Assembly (NCBI RefSeq): GCF_036784765.1
Contig: NZ_CP136651.1
Span: 1,674,001-1,738,000, forward strand
DNA length: 64,000 nucleotides
Reading direction: 5' to 3'
From: Novosphingobium sp. ZN18A2
Lineage (GTDB): Bacteria > Pseudomonadota > Alphaproteobacteria > Sphingomonadales > Sphingomonadaceae
Under the pieces are notes generated by a model. It was not told where the DNA came from, made no database searches, and saw only the letters and a program-made list of their open reading frames with translations. This document shows, one piece after another, positions 8,782-17,821 of this stretch (the stretch's first letter is position 1; each line of letters opens with the position of its first letter). Position numbers and translations under genes: made by a program.

Positions 8782-9885
8782 TCAGCGCGCGCGCGGCACG
8801 ATGCCCATATGGGCAATGTCGCCAAGCAGGCGGGCGAACATCCGTTCGGTGTCCTCGCAATCGCCAAACCCGGCCTGCCGCAGCTTGATCGTGCTGACCA
8901 GCACCGGAGCGCGTGCCGCATCGGCCGGAGCGTCAACACCAAACAGCAGGTCGGCATAGTGATGCGATTCGCCGACGAGTTGGGGCAGGGAGAGCGGAAG
9001 CAGGCCTTCGCGCTCAACGATGCGGTCCCACACGTCCGCATGGTCCATCAGGTATTGCGCGATGGAAAACGGTTCGGCGTATGTCGCTTCCATTTTCAGC
9101 GCCGCGGCGATTGCCGGCCAGACGCCTTCCCAGGTGAACACATCTCCGTTGGTCACGTTGAATGTCTCGTCGGCGGCCTGGGGTGCTTCTGCTGCCCATA
9201 GCAGGGCCTGCGCCACAAGATCGGCGCTTACCGCCTCCGCCACGCCGCCGGGGCGGCCGGGAAAGGCAAGCGGGCGGCCCAGTTCGCGCTGGATCGCGGC
9301 ATAGGCGCCAAGCACCGGGATGATGTTCATGGCCGCGCCGGTAGCCGTTCCGAATACGACTTGCGGGCGCCAGACGGTTAGGCTCCAGTTGGCATCCCTG
9401 CGCAGGCCGCGCAGGTAATCTTCCTGGAGCCAGTAGAAATTCGCGTGCGGATCGCGCGGCCAGCTTTCGCGTGCGGGAACCGAAATTGCGTGGACGTGGG
9501 CGCCATAGGCCTTGGTTCCCTGCAACACCGAAACATGGCGAAGGTCCGGCGCGGCTTGCAGCAACGGCTCCATCAGGTTTTTCAGCATGGCAAGGTTCGT
9601 TGCCATCTGGTCTTCTTCGTACCAGCCGGCGACAAGGCCGGGTTTTTCGAACAGGGCCGCGAATACCAGGTGCGTCGCCTGCGCCAGTTGCGGCGCGGCA
9701 TTCCGGCAGGCATCGGCATCCAGCAGGTCCAGCGGAAGGTGCTTTACCCCAAGCGACGGAGGAAGGTTCGGTTCGCGCCGCGAAATTCCGATTACCTGGC
9801 CGAAACCGCCACGGGCGAAATGTTCGGCGGCAGCCTGGCCGATAACCCCGCTGGCCCCTGCAACGACAACGGTCCGCCTGCTCAT
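8782..9885 (-). CDS. PRISE-like SDR (progesterone-5beta-reductase/iridoid-synthase-type reductase)
   Basis: A 367-aa extended SDR. The NADP-binding VVVAGASGVIGQ is at residues 6-17, followed by GISRREPN, a phosphate-recognising RR. The catalytic signature is NFYWLQEDYL rather than the classical YxxxK, which is the PRISE-family pattern (plant progesterone 5beta-reductase and bacterial enone reductases). These enzymes reduce activated C=C bonds of enones. ATG at 9885 is preferred over an in-frame GTG at 9921 because the Rossmann strand then starts at once. It lies downstream of the TonB-dependent receptor on the same strand and convergent with the acyl-CoA operon, suggesting a cyclic enone or terpenoid/steroid-like substrate. 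Confidence 0.83.
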   Translation of the reverse strand: MSRRTVVVAGASGVIGQAAAEHFARGGFGQVIGISRREPNLPPSLGVKHLPLDLLDADACRNAAPQLAQATHLVFAALFEKPGLVAGWYEEDQMATNLAMLKNLMEPLLQAAPDLRHVSVLQGTKAYGAHVHAISVPARESWPRDPHANFYWLQEDYLRGLRRDANWSLTVWRPQVVFGTATGAAMNIIPVLGAYAAIQRELGRPLAFPGRPGGVAEAVSADLVAQALLWAAEAPQAADETFNVTNGDVFTWEGVWPAIAAALKMEATYAEPFSIAQYLMDHADVWDRIVEREGLLPLSLPQLVGESHHYADLLFGVDAPADAARAPVLVSTIKLRQAGFGDCEDTERMFARLLGDIAHMGIVPRAR

Positions 9886-9981
9886 GCCGGGGCAAACAGG
9901 GTATTTTCGCGCAAGGCGCACGGGGCGTTATCGATCACAGGATCTCCATTGTCGTTTCAAGATAAAACCGTTGTCAGTGAC

Positions 9982-10033
9982 AGCCCCCGGGTACTCACGG
10001 GAACAGGTGGAGAGAGAGAGAACTCCGGGGGCT
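9982..10033 (-). terminator. Long-loop inverted repeat after the TonB receptor gene
   Basis: AGCCCCCGG (9982-9990) pairs perfectly with CCGGGGGCT (10025-10033) around a 34-base loop, 55 bases beyond the receptor stop. No immediate T-run follows on the minus strand, so it may be a weak terminator, an mRNA 3' stabiliser or a protein site. Confidence 0.4.
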
Positions 10034-10087
10034 ATCGTTTCGTTATGGGCATTCCGTTTGCCGGTGCCCTTGCATCTTACAGCTGCC

Positions 10088-12619
10088 TTACATCTTCCAG
10101 CTGAACGTCATGCCGTATGTCGCCGGCATGCCGGTGAAGCGAAGCAGGGCATCGTTGGTATGGGTGGCCTGCGTCCAGTACCACTTGTTGAACACGTTGC
10201 GGCCCCAGAACTGCAGGGTCCACGGTCCTTTCTCAATACCGGCACGAAGATCCACCAGCGTGCGTGCGGGAATTTCCAGCAGGTCCGCCGGTTGTACCGG
10301 ATTCGGACCCTGGTCATAAAAGAACTGCCGCGTGCTGGACTGGTAGTTGATCGTGCCGCCGAAAAACGCGTCGAGCGAGTCCGTCAGCGCGAACGTGTAC
10401 TGCGCGTCGCCATAGGCCTGCCACGGCGGAGCGTTGGGGAAGGGCTCGTCCTTGAAGTTGACGGGCATCGGGTTGAACGGATCGTAATTGTAGTAATCGC
10501 CGATAACCCTGCTCTTCGCATAGCTGACACCGGCCGACATGTTGAAGCCGGCAAACGGCGCGATCTGCGTTGAAACCTCAAAGCCCTTCACTTCGGACTT
10601 CGGCACGTTGACCAGTGCGGGAAGCGCGCCAAACACGGGGTCCGTCAGGCTGCCCAGTATCTGCTTGTCCTTGTAATCGTAATAGAACAGCGCGGCGTTC
10701 AACTGCATATGCCGGTCGAACAGGGTGCTCTTCACGCCCAGTTCGTAAGCGGTAAGCTGTTCCTGCACCGCGGGCTCAAGCTGGGTATAGGAACTCGTCG
10801 CGACGGTCGGGAATCCGCCCGCCTTGAAGCCGCGGCTGATGTTCGCATAGATCAGCGTATCGGGAATGGGCTTCCAGTCCACGCCTGCGCGGAACGAGAA
10901 ATTGTCCTGGTCCAGCGTGTTGAAGAAGTCCGGCGTTGCGGGGTTGAACGTCGGCCCAGGTCCGGTGGTGGCGCAGGCGCCCGGTCCGGCATCCACGCCC
11001 GGACCCTGTCCGGCAAGATATTCGGCCTGCGTGATATAGCCGTTTACGAAGGCGAGAAGGTTCTGGATGGCCTGGGACGCCAGCGACCATGTCCCGTCGC
11101 CGGAATCGTGCGCGCAGCCCTGATAGTCCTTGTTGACCTTGGTGTAGCGCCCGCCGGCATAGACGGACAGCGTATCGGTCAAGGGCACCTGGACGTTGCC
11201 GAACACCGCATACGTCTGCGTTTTCTGGCGGTTCTGCGGGTTCGTCGGCCCAAGCAGGATGCCTAGCGTGGGCACCGCGCCGGAGTTGCCGTAACTTTGC
11301 AGGAAATTGTCGTATGTCTTGTCGCGTTCGTAGTTCACGCCGACGATCCAGTTCCCCGTGGTGGAGAACGACCCGCTCAGCCGCAGTTCCTGATAGAGCG
11401 TATCGATGTAACCGCGCTGCTGCGATTCATAGTCCTGATAGATCAGGCCATCGCCTTCCACCGGCTGGTCGCGCTTGAAATGCTCATAGGCGCTGACCGA
11501 CGTCAGCGTGACGGAATCAGACAGGTCCAGCTCCATGCGCAACGCGATCTGGTAAAAGCTGTTGTCGCGCGCCAGGCTGGTGCAATTGCTCGCCGTCGTT
11601 GGCCGGTCGGGTGTAAAACCATATGGCGGCGGGATGGTGTTGAACGGTTCGTTGAACGGCGAATTGTTGATGCATGCGCTGCGATCCGCGGCCCTGGGAT
11701 CGTGCGGCGCCAGCGGATAGGCCAGGATCCGGGGATCGACGCCGTTCAACGGATTTAGCGGCACCACGCCGAAGAATTGCGGCACCTGCGTGTCGGACCG
11801 GTCGCGCCAGCCATTCACGTTCAGCGTCGCGCGGAAGGTGTTGGTGGGTTCGAACTGCAACATCACGCGGCCAGTCCAGAGGTCTTGCTGACCGGACGAC
11901 ATGGGGCCCGTGAAACCGTGCTGCCAATCGTCCATCGACTGGCGGCGCACCGCAACGCGATACTTCAGGCTGTCGCTCAGCGGTCCTGAAACGAACACCT
12001 GCGCGTCAAGCTGGTCGAAGCGGCCATAACTGACATCGGCACCGGCAGAGAACGTGTCGGTCGGCTTGTTGGCGATATAGTTGATCGCGCCGCCGGTGGC
12101 GTTCTGGCCGAACAGGATGCCTTGCGGTCCCTTGAGCACTTCGACCCGTTGCAGGTCCAGCGATGCACCCGCGGTCATCACCGAGAACGGCAATGGCACT
12201 TCGTCAACATAGACGCTGACCGTTGGGGAGGCCGCGAGCGAGGTGTCCTGGAAGCCCACGCCGCGAATGGTGAAAATTGGCGTGCCATAGGCCGATGGCG
12301 TGAAGTTCAGGCCGGGCGTGACCTTTGAAAGGTCTGCCGTGTCCTTGATGCCCAGGCGCGTAAGTTCCTCGCTTCCGACAGCCTGGATGGACATGCCGAT
12401 GTCGTTTTCACGTTCGACACGCTTCTGGGCCGTCACGACGATCTGCTTCAACTGGCCGGTGCCCGCCTGGTCCTGCGTCCCGTCCTGGGCAGGGGCGCCT
12501 GCGGCCAGGCTGGCCGTGGATTCGTTTTGCCCGTCGTCTGCCGCATATGCGGGCGAAGCAATCGCAATTCCGACGATCAGAGCTGGCACACCTATTCTTA
12601 GTGCGTGACGAACCTTCAT
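10088..12619 (-). CDS. TonB-dependent outer-membrane receptor
   Basis: An 843-aa precursor with a signal peptide (hydrophobic PALIVGIAIASPAYA, cut after about residue 27). Next come an Ala/Gln/Gly-rich linker with the TonB-box-like IVVTAQKR near 60-67, the plug (GVGFQDTSLAASPTVSVYVDEV, then RVEVLKGPQGILFGQNATGGAINY near 145-185) and a 22-strand-type beta barrel ending in FSWKM. It imports a bulky nutrient across the outer membrane using TonB energy; in sphingomonads such receptors serve iron chelates but also sugars and aromatic or steroid compounds. It has a strong AGGAGG ribosome site. Its neighbours suggest an organic substrate (inference). There is no N-terminal signalling domain. Confidence 0.95.
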   Translation of the reverse strand: MKVRHALRIGVPALIVGIAIASPAYAADDGQNESTASLAAGAPAQDGTQDQAGTGQLKQIVVTAQKRVERENDIGMSIQAVGSEELTRLGIKDTADLSKVTPGLNFTPSAYGTPIFTIRGVGFQDTSLAASPTVSVYVDEVPLPFSVMTAGASLDLQRVEVLKGPQGILFGQNATGGAINYIANKPTDTFSAGADVSYGRFDQLDAQVFVSGPLSDSLKYRVAVRRQSMDDWQHGFTGPMSSGQQDLWTGRVMLQFEPTNTFRATLNVNGWRDRSDTQVPQFFGVVPLNPLNGVDPRILAYPLAPHDPRAADRSACINNSPFNEPFNTIPPPYGFTPDRPTTASNCTSLARDNSFYQIALRMELDLSDSVTLTSVSAYEHFKRDQPVEGDGLIYQDYESQQRGYIDTLYQELRLSGSFSTTGNWIVGVNYERDKTYDNFLQSYGNSGAVPTLGILLGPTNPQNRQKTQTYAVFGNVQVPLTDTLSVYAGGRYTKVNKDYQGCAHDSGDGTWSLASQAIQNLLAFVNGYITQAEYLAGQGPGVDAGPGACATTGPGPTFNPATPDFFNTLDQDNFSFRAGVDWKPIPDTLIYANISRGFKAGGFPTVATSSYTQLEPAVQEQLTAYELGVKSTLFDRHMQLNAALFYYDYKDKQILGSLTDPVFGALPALVNVPKSEVKGFEVSTQIAPFAGFNMSAGVSYAKSRVIGDYYNYDPFNPMPVNFKDEPFPNAPPWQAYGDAQYTFALTDSLDAFFGGTINYQSSTRQFFYDQGPNPVQPADLLEIPARTLVDLRAGIEKGPWTLQFWGRNVFNKWYWTQATHTNDALLRFTGMPATYGMTFSWKM

Positions 12620-12934
12620 ACATCCTCCTGTCCCATCGTGTTTCCGATGTTTTCTGGCGCAATGCCCGCGGTCGTTGTTTGGGCCTGCGACAGGAGGAAT
12701 ATCATCGCGGGACGGATTTAGCTAGTTGGAAAACTAAATTGCGTTTCACAGGTTGTGCAACTGCATAACTTGCTGGCCGACAGGCACTTTTCAGCCGGCA
12801 TCAGTGTGCGTCCCGGTTTGCCCTGTCCGCAACGGACAAGGTTGATGGTCGCGAATCCGATTCTCCTGCAATATGCCTCGGCAAATGGTGCGCGCGCACC
12901 GATTGGTGCGGCGCGGACTGTCAGTCTATCGCCA
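12620..12934. other. 315-base gap holding the receptor's upstream control region
   Basis: No gene is visible. The receptor's AGGAGG ribosome site lies at 12623-12628. TAGTT-GGAA-AACTA at 12723-12736 is a perfect 5-base inverted repeat in an AT-rich patch and a possible operator. TGTCCG-CAA-CGGACA at 12824-12838 could be a weak terminator hairpin for the HupE-like gene that ends at 12935. GGTGCGCGCGCACC at 12887-12900 is a perfect 14-base palindrome of unknown meaning. Confidence 0.5.
12723..12736. promoter_or_regulatory. TAGTT-N4-AACTA inverted repeat upstream of the TonB receptor
   Basis: The repeat lies about 105 bases upstream of the receptor start. Perfect 5-base arms in an AT-rich island make a dimeric repressor site plausible; no cognate regulator is adjacent. 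Confidence 0.3.
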
Positions 12935-13930
12935 TCACAAGACGGCGCGCTGGATCATCCAGAACGCCGCTGTGCTGCCGATCAGGTAAGCGGCGATATG
13001 GCGCAGGCGGACTTCGGCGCTTGCCGCGAAACGCTTGACCAGCGCGATGATCGCGAAGCCGAGCGCCACGATGGCTAGCTGGCCGATTTCCACGCCCACA
13101 TTGAAGCTGAACAGCGCCATCGGTACGTCGCTTTGCGGCACGCCAATCTCCGCCAGTGCGGCAGCAAACCCGAATCCGTGGAGCAGGCCGAAGCTGAACG
13201 CCACCAGCCACGGAACGCGCGAGGTGAGGCGTGGGTGCGCCGGGTCTTCCTTCACGATCTCTACCGCCAGAAACACGATCGACAGCGCGATGCAGATCTC
13301 CACCGGGCGTCGCGGAATGGTGAACAGCCCCAGTGTGGTTGCCGCCAGCGTCAGAGAGTGGGCAACAGTGAATGCCGTTACCGTTTTCGCGACTTGCCAG
13401 CCGCGCCGGATCAGCAGCACCAGGCACAGCACGAACAGGAAATGGTCCCACCCGGTCAGGATGTGTTCGATGCCGAGGCTCAGGTATGTTCGGGCGACCT
13501 GCCAGCGGTCGGGCTTGACCGGCACGGTGATGAATGGCGCATCAGGCGTCAGGCGTTGCGCGTCGACAGGCTCACCCAGCGGAGCGATGCGCAACAAGGC
13601 GTCGGTATAACCGCGCTCCAGCCCCTTTAGTCCCACCTTGCCGCCAGCAAGCGGCTTGGAGCAGGTGGCGGTCATCGTTTCGACCAGCGCCGCGCCTTGC
13701 AAGCGCGGCTCCCCGCGAGAGAGTTTGCACCATTCGGGCAGGGAAGGGCGCGCGCGGATCGCGATGCCGCCAAGGATCGGCGCCTTCCAGATGACTTTCC
13801 ACGTGCCCTGCGTTTGCTCGTCGAGTTCCAGATAGCCCGGCTGCAACACATCCGCGCGCGCCGTGTGCGCGAAGGAGAGAAGCGCAAGGCAAAACGCCAC
13901 GCACGCGGTGACGATCGGGCGCAGGCTCAT
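12935..13930 (-). CDS. HupE/UreJ-like membrane protein
   Basis: A 331-aa protein with a signal peptide (RPIVTACVAFCLALLSFAHTARA), a soluble extracytoplasmic domain of about 130 residues, then six or so membrane helices. The membrane part has GIEHILTGWDHFLFVLCLVLL near 178-198 and FGLLHGFGFAAAL near 270. These histidine-bearing helices are typical of the HupE/UreJ group of presumed metal transporters. The start ATG at 13930 overlaps the parvulin gene stop by ATGA. The 331-aa form with a large N-terminal domain is the version that follows DUF3604 and peptidyl-prolyl isomerase genes in other proteobacteria; its substrate is unknown. Confidence 0.85.
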   Translation of the reverse strand: MSLRPIVTACVAFCLALLSFAHTARADVLQPGYLELDEQTQGTWKVIWKAPILGGIAIRARPSLPEWCKLSRGEPRLQGAALVETMTATCSKPLAGGKVGLKGLERGYTDALLRIAPLGEPVDAQRLTPDAPFITVPVKPDRWQVARTYLSLGIEHILTGWDHFLFVLCLVLLIRRGWQVAKTVTAFTVAHSLTLAATTLGLFTIPRRPVEICIALSIVFLAVEIVKEDPAHPRLTSRVPWLVAFSFGLLHGFGFAAALAEIGVPQSDVPMALFSFNVGVEIGQLAIVALGFAIIALVKRFAASAEVRLRHIAAYLIGSTAAFWMIQRAVL

Positions 13931-14760
13931 CGCGGCTTCTCGATCACCACGTCGTAACCGTTGACCATCTCGTTGAAGGCCTTGTCGATTGCCTGCTTCG
14001 ATCTGGCCGATCGCCAGTCGTTCTCGACCCGCTGGCGCACTTCGTCGAGCGTGGGCTTGCGCGGCAACACGCGCTTGTCGATCCGCACAAGGTGCAGCCC
14101 GACGCCCGATGTAACGGGGCCGGTCCATTGTCCTTCGGGCAGCTTCAGCAGCGCACCGGCAAAGTCGTCGCCAAGCTGGTCGGCGATGTCGGCCGAAGAG
14201 ACGCCATCGAAATGCATCGGCAGCGGGATCGGCTTGCCGATGCTTCGCGGATCGGCGCCAGCCCTGAGCCTGGCGAGCGCGGTCTTTGCCGCGGCGCGGT
14301 TCGCCGGGGTGTCGTCGCCCAGATAGACCTGATCGAAGGCATAGACCGGGTTGGGCGCGTATTTTGCCGGGTCTTTGTCCAGCAGCGCCTGCAATTCGGC
14401 ATCGCTGGGCGTGGCGGCCTGCGCGTCTGACATCGCCAGCGATTCCATCTTGTTGCGCATCCGCTTGATCACGACCTCGTCATCCCGGTCCAATCCAAGG
14501 CGCTGTGCTTCGCGGTAATAGACCTGATCCTTCACATCGTCGCGGATCATGCCATCTATCTCGTCCTGCGTGGGCGGGCGGTGATAGGTTTCCATCCAGC
14601 GGTCGACGAGCCGCGTGACCATCGCCTCGCTCACCACGATGCGCCGTTCGCCCGGATCGGGCGGGACATTTGACCAGATCGCGAAAATCGCGGCGCCGGC
14701 CAGCAGGAAATGGACCAGCGGTTCGCGCAGCATGGCCCGCGCGCCTTGTTTCAGGGTCAT
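13927..14760 (-). CDS. PpiC/parvulin-type peptidyl-prolyl isomerase, membrane anchored
   Basis: A 277-aa protein with one N-terminal hydrophobic helix (LVHFLLAGAAIFAIWS, residues 15-30). A helical SurA-like arm follows, then a C-terminal rotamase-like domain of roughly 100 residues containing FDGVSSADIADQLG and PVTSGVGLHLVRIDKR. The parvulin domain is diverged and could be non-catalytic. It probably acts as a periplasmic folding factor for the large secreted DUF3604 protein encoded 10 bases upstream, or for the HupE-like protein with which it shares an ATGA overlap. Confidence 0.82.
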   Translation of the reverse strand: MTLKQGARAMLREPLVHFLLAGAAIFAIWSNVPPDPGERRIVVSEAMVTRLVDRWMETYHRPPTQDEIDGMIRDDVKDQVYYREAQRLGLDRDDEVVIKRMRNKMESLAMSDAQAATPSDAELQALLDKDPAKYAPNPVYAFDQVYLGDDTPANRAAAKTALARLRAGADPRSIGKPIPLPMHFDGVSSADIADQLGDDFAGALLKLPEGQWTGPVTSGVGLHLVRIDKRVLPRKPTLDEVRQRVENDWRSARSKQAIDKAFNEMVNGYDVVIEKPR

Positions 14761-14770
14761 GCGTCCATCT

Positions 14771-16693
14771 TCATGAAACGGGCGGCGTGTACCAGATGGG
14801 CGATGTATAGCCGCGCTCCTGCTGGGTCAGCGGGATTTCGGCGGGAAGCGTCTCGTTGAACTTCACCTTGTCGTAATCCATCCAGGTCGGCGTGGGGATC
14901 TGCAGCACGCGCAGGTAATAGAATGCGCGCTGTGTAGGATCGAACTCGGGATCGGTCCACACCGTCGCCAGCGCGGGTGCGCCGATCGAATTGGCATAGG
15001 TCGCCTTGCCGGTATCGACGGTGTTGCCCACCGCCGGAACCTTGCCGTTCATGATCCGGCGCTTGTCCATGTCGCTCCACACGACGTCGAACACCTTTTC
15101 GTGGCTCTTGCCCGCCTTGTCGGTCCAGCCCTTGACCACCTGAACGCGGTCGAGGTTGGCGCCAATCGGGTCTTTCAGCGCGGAAACGATGAAGCTGGGG
15201 GCGCCGTTCTTGCCCCGCGTGCCCAGCGTGCCGCCCATCGGCACGCCGCGCCCGTATCCTGCGTGAACCCAGTCGCCCTTCAGGTCGCTATCGGTGAAAT
15301 TCCAGCCGCCGAAGAAGCGCAGCACCATGCGCGGGCCGGTGGTGGCATAGACCTCGCGCCGCTTCATCGCGTCCCACAGTTCCGCGCGGGTGTTGGCCCG
15401 CGCCCAGACCGCCGCATAACCGCTGGCCAGCGTCTGCCAGTTCATGATCCCGACCTTCTCTTTCGGCATGCCGGGGATCAGCGTGTCGGTTGTGCGGTGC
15501 GGATTGGGCTCCACGCCCGGATGCTTGCCGAAGAAATTGTCGTCATCGGCGGTGGAGAGCGCGGTGTGGCTGTCTGTCGAGCCGACGACGCCGAACTTGT
15601 AGGGATTTTCACCGGTTCGTTGCGCGATCTGCAGGCCGCGTTTCAATGCCTCGCGCACATAATCGCCTGCGTACATGTCGGGCGTGGTGGGCTGGCTGTG
15701 CAGCAGGTTGTTCTGGTCCCACCCGGCAACGCCGAAACCGGCGAATTCGTCGTTGGGCGAAAGGAAGGGGTGCGTTTCGCTGTCGCCCTTGATCTGCGTG
15801 ATCTCGACCAGCGGTTCGTGCGCGGCGCGGCGACGGGCATAGGCTGCGCTCATCGGGCCGCCGCCGGGTTCGGTCATCATGAACATCAACCCGTTCGACA
15901 GGTTGGAGTTGTGCGGGATCGCCAGCACCTTGCCGCCCGTTTTCTTCTCATAGGCGTCCATGTAGTCCCACAGCCTGTCGGGCGTTTTCAGGAAGCCGGG
16001 GTCTGCGGGGAGAACCTGGCGGGCCTTGCTGCCGCCATCGCGGAACACAAGGTTGCGGTGGAGGTTGTTGCCGCCATCCATCAGCGTGTATTCGAAACCG
16101 ATGAACGCGGTGAACCTGCCCGGCTGGTTATAGCGTTCGACCGTGTCGATCTGCGCATCCCAAACGGAGCGCGTAAGCTTGTCTCCGCCGGCATCGAAAC
16201 CGAACGCCCCTTCGTTCTTGCCGCGCGCGATCAGCATTTCGGCGGTTGCCTTCAGCGATCCGCCGATGCCTTGGTGCATCAGGTCATACCAGTGCAGCAT
16301 TCTGGGATCGCGGATCTGGCTGCGCGGCGTATCGTAAAACGCCTTGGTCGAACCAAGCCCTTCAGCGTGATCGGTGATGACCAGGAAATCGAGCGGGCGG
16401 GCGAGCTTCGCCTTGATCCCGGTGGAAGAGGTGACTTCCTCACCACGCGCAAAGCGCAGCGCATCTTCGGGCATCAGGCGATTGCCGAAACCGAAGGCAT
16501 CGACAGAATTGGCCGTGTGGAGGTGCGTGTCGCCCCAATAGACGCGTTCGGGCACGTCGGTCAGCTTGACGGTTCCGGCATTACCTGCGGCAGCCGGTGC
16601 GACCTGCGTCGCTTCGGACCGGTTGCTCGCGAAGATGAGCAATCCGGCGGCCAGAGCAGCCATGCCGGTTCCGGCAAGAACAGATTTTTTCAC
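14771..16693 (-). CDS. Secreted DUF3604 protein (PHP-like metal-binding fold)
   Basis: A 640-aa exported protein with a signal peptide (KKSVLAGTGMAALAAGLLIFASNRSEA). The mature part begins with a PHP-type metal motif, WGDTHLHTANSVDAFG near residues 52-67, followed by LVITDHAEG near 110 and GSTDSHTAL near 395. These are the ligands expected of a PHP-fold phosphoesterase or hydrolase. DUF3604 proteins are around 600 aa, so this is full length. The function of the family is not established to my knowledge. GTG at 16693 with GGGGGA upstream is chosen over a TTG six codons earlier. It is first gene of the operon DUF3604 - parvulin - HupE-like. Confidence 0.88.
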   Translation of the reverse strand: MKKSVLAGTGMAALAAGLLIFASNRSEATQVAPAAAGNAGTVKLTDVPERVYWGDTHLHTANSVDAFGFGNRLMPEDALRFARGEEVTSSTGIKAKLARPLDFLVITDHAEGLGSTKAFYDTPRSQIRDPRMLHWYDLMHQGIGGSLKATAEMLIARGKNEGAFGFDAGGDKLTRSVWDAQIDTVERYNQPGRFTAFIGFEYTLMDGGNNLHRNLVFRDGGSKARQVLPADPGFLKTPDRLWDYMDAYEKKTGGKVLAIPHNSNLSNGLMFMMTEPGGGPMSAAYARRRAAHEPLVEITQIKGDSETHPFLSPNDEFAGFGVAGWDQNNLLHSQPTTPDMYAGDYVREALKRGLQIAQRTGENPYKFGVVGSTDSHTALSTADDDNFFGKHPGVEPNPHRTTDTLIPGMPKEKVGIMNWQTLASGYAAVWARANTRAELWDAMKRREVYATTGPRMVLRFFGGWNFTDSDLKGDWVHAGYGRGVPMGGTLGTRGKNGAPSFIVSALKDPIGANLDRVQVVKGWTDKAGKSHEKVFDVVWSDMDKRRIMNGKVPAVGNTVDTGKATYANSIGAPALATVWTDPEFDPTQRAFYYLRVLQIPTPTWMDYDKVKFNETLPAEIPLTQQERGYTSPIWYTPPVS

Positions 16694-16719
16694 GGCATTT
16701 CCCCCAAACAACTGTGTAT

Positions 16720-16747
16720 CGCGATCTTCGGTTTGCCGAAGATCGCG
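16720..16747. other. Strong 12-bp hairpin in the DUF3604 leader
   Basis: CGCGATCTTCGG and CCGAAGATCGCG pair perfectly around a TTTG loop, ending 27 bases upstream of the DUF3604 start. There is no T-run. It could be an attenuator-like element, a protein site, or the terminator of a short divergent transcript. Confidence 0.5.
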
Positions 16748-16751
16748 CCTT

Positions 16752-16772
16752 GTCCCGGTTCCGCACCGGGAC
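16752..16772. other. Second perfect hairpin beside the first
   Basis: GTCCCGGT and ACCGGGAC (8 bp) flank a TCCGC loop, five bases from the preceding hairpin, in the same LysR/DUF3604 divergent gap. Confidence 0.45.
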
Positions 16773-16852
16773 TTTCAATTCCAGCGTTCGACTTTTATCC
16801 CCCGGATGCGATGGTCGCCGCGCAGGCTAGCACCACGGCGCGACAGTGCGGC

Positions 16853-16869
16853 GCGCAAAATATTTGTGC
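16853..16869. promoter_or_regulatory. GCGCAAAATATTTGTGC palindrome, candidate LysR operator
   Basis: A 17-base near-palindrome with an AT-rich core sits 48 bases upstream of the LysR start, in the divergent gap with DUF3604. That is where an autoregulating LysR-type activator normally binds. Confidence 0.4.
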
Positions 16870-16916
16870 AGGTGAAAGCCGTTGGCTATCACTCCACCCC
16901 GGAGAGGGGCCGGATA

Positions 16917-17819
16917 ATGATCAGCCTGCATCAGTTGGAAATGATCGTCGCGATCCATCGCGCGGGTGGCTTCCGGGCCGCGGCGCGCGAATTGAAGATC
17001 ACGCAGCCGACCCTGAGCAAGGCCGTGATGCGCATGGAAACGCAGCTTGGCTACAAGCTGTTCGAGCGCACGCCCACGGGAGCGCGCCCGACCCCGGCGG
17101 CAGAATTCATCGCCAAAGGGGCCGAACCCTTGCTGGAGGATGCCGCGCGGCTGATGGCCGAGGCAAAGCGGCGTCACGATGGTGAGGAGGGCCTTCTCAG
17201 GTTGGGAATCGGCCCGATGCTGAAGCATGTGCTGCTGCCGGACTTGGTCAGGCGGATCAGGGATCGCTTCCCCGGCGTCCATTACCAGATCACCCAGACG
17301 GGGGCGGACGACCTCACGCGGCTGGCGACCGAACGCAAGATGGATGCGGTCTTCGTCTATCACGAAGTGGCGCGCAAGGAAGATGACCTGATCCGCGCCA
17401 GGATATTCAGCGACGATGTCGTCGTGATCGCGCGCAGCGGCCATCCTCTCCAGACAGCAGGCGTGGTTGCGCAAGACGATCTTCGCGCATTCGACTTCGC
17501 CTTGCCGGGTATGCCCGCGCATGTGATGGATTGGCTCGAATTTCCGCCGGACAAAGGCCGATCGCGCGGCGTTGCGCTGGAATCCGACAATTACGAGGTT
17601 CTGCTTGACCAGATCGGTCGATCCGATTGCCTGACGCTGGCCCCCCGAACCTTCTTTGCCGACCTGATCGATGCGGGAACGATCGTTACGATACCAACCT
17701 TCAAGCCGCCGCTCACGTATGAATGCTGGATGCTGTCTCCGCCGGAATTTGCGCGCACGCCGATGTTCTCGGCCATTGCCGCAATCGCGCGTGACATGTT
17801 TCGTGGCGTGAATGGATGA
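16917..17819 (+). CDS. LysR-family transcriptional regulator
   Basis: A 300-aa regulator with an N-terminal winged helix-turn-helix (residues 1-60: ISLHQLEMIVAIHRAGGFRAAA, then TQPTLSKAVMRMETQLGYKLFER) and a C-terminal periplasmic-binding-like effector domain (about 90-300). ATG 16917 follows GGAGAGG. It is divergent from the DUF3604 operon and is the natural candidate to control it. Its stop is two bases from the convergent usher stop. Confidence 0.93.
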   Translation: MISLHQLEMIVAIHRAGGFRAAARELKITQPTLSKAVMRMETQLGYKLFERTPTGARPTPAAEFIAKGAEPLLEDAARLMAEAKRRHDGEEGLLRLGIGPMLKHVLLPDLVRRIRDRFPGVHYQITQTGADDLTRLATERKMDAVFVYHEVARKEDDLIRARIFSDDVVVIARSGHPLQTAGVVAQDDLRAFDFALPGMPAHVMDWLEFPPDKGRSRGVALESDNYEVLLDQIGRSDCLTLAPRTFFADLIDAGTIVTIPTFKPPLTYECWMLSPPEFARTPMFSAIAAIARDMFRGVNG

Positions 17820-17821
17820 CG

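Noticed and set aside
15101..17185. 694-aa open frame on the plus strand
   Set aside because: Antisense to the DUF3604 gene and running into LysR out of frame; no signal or domain.
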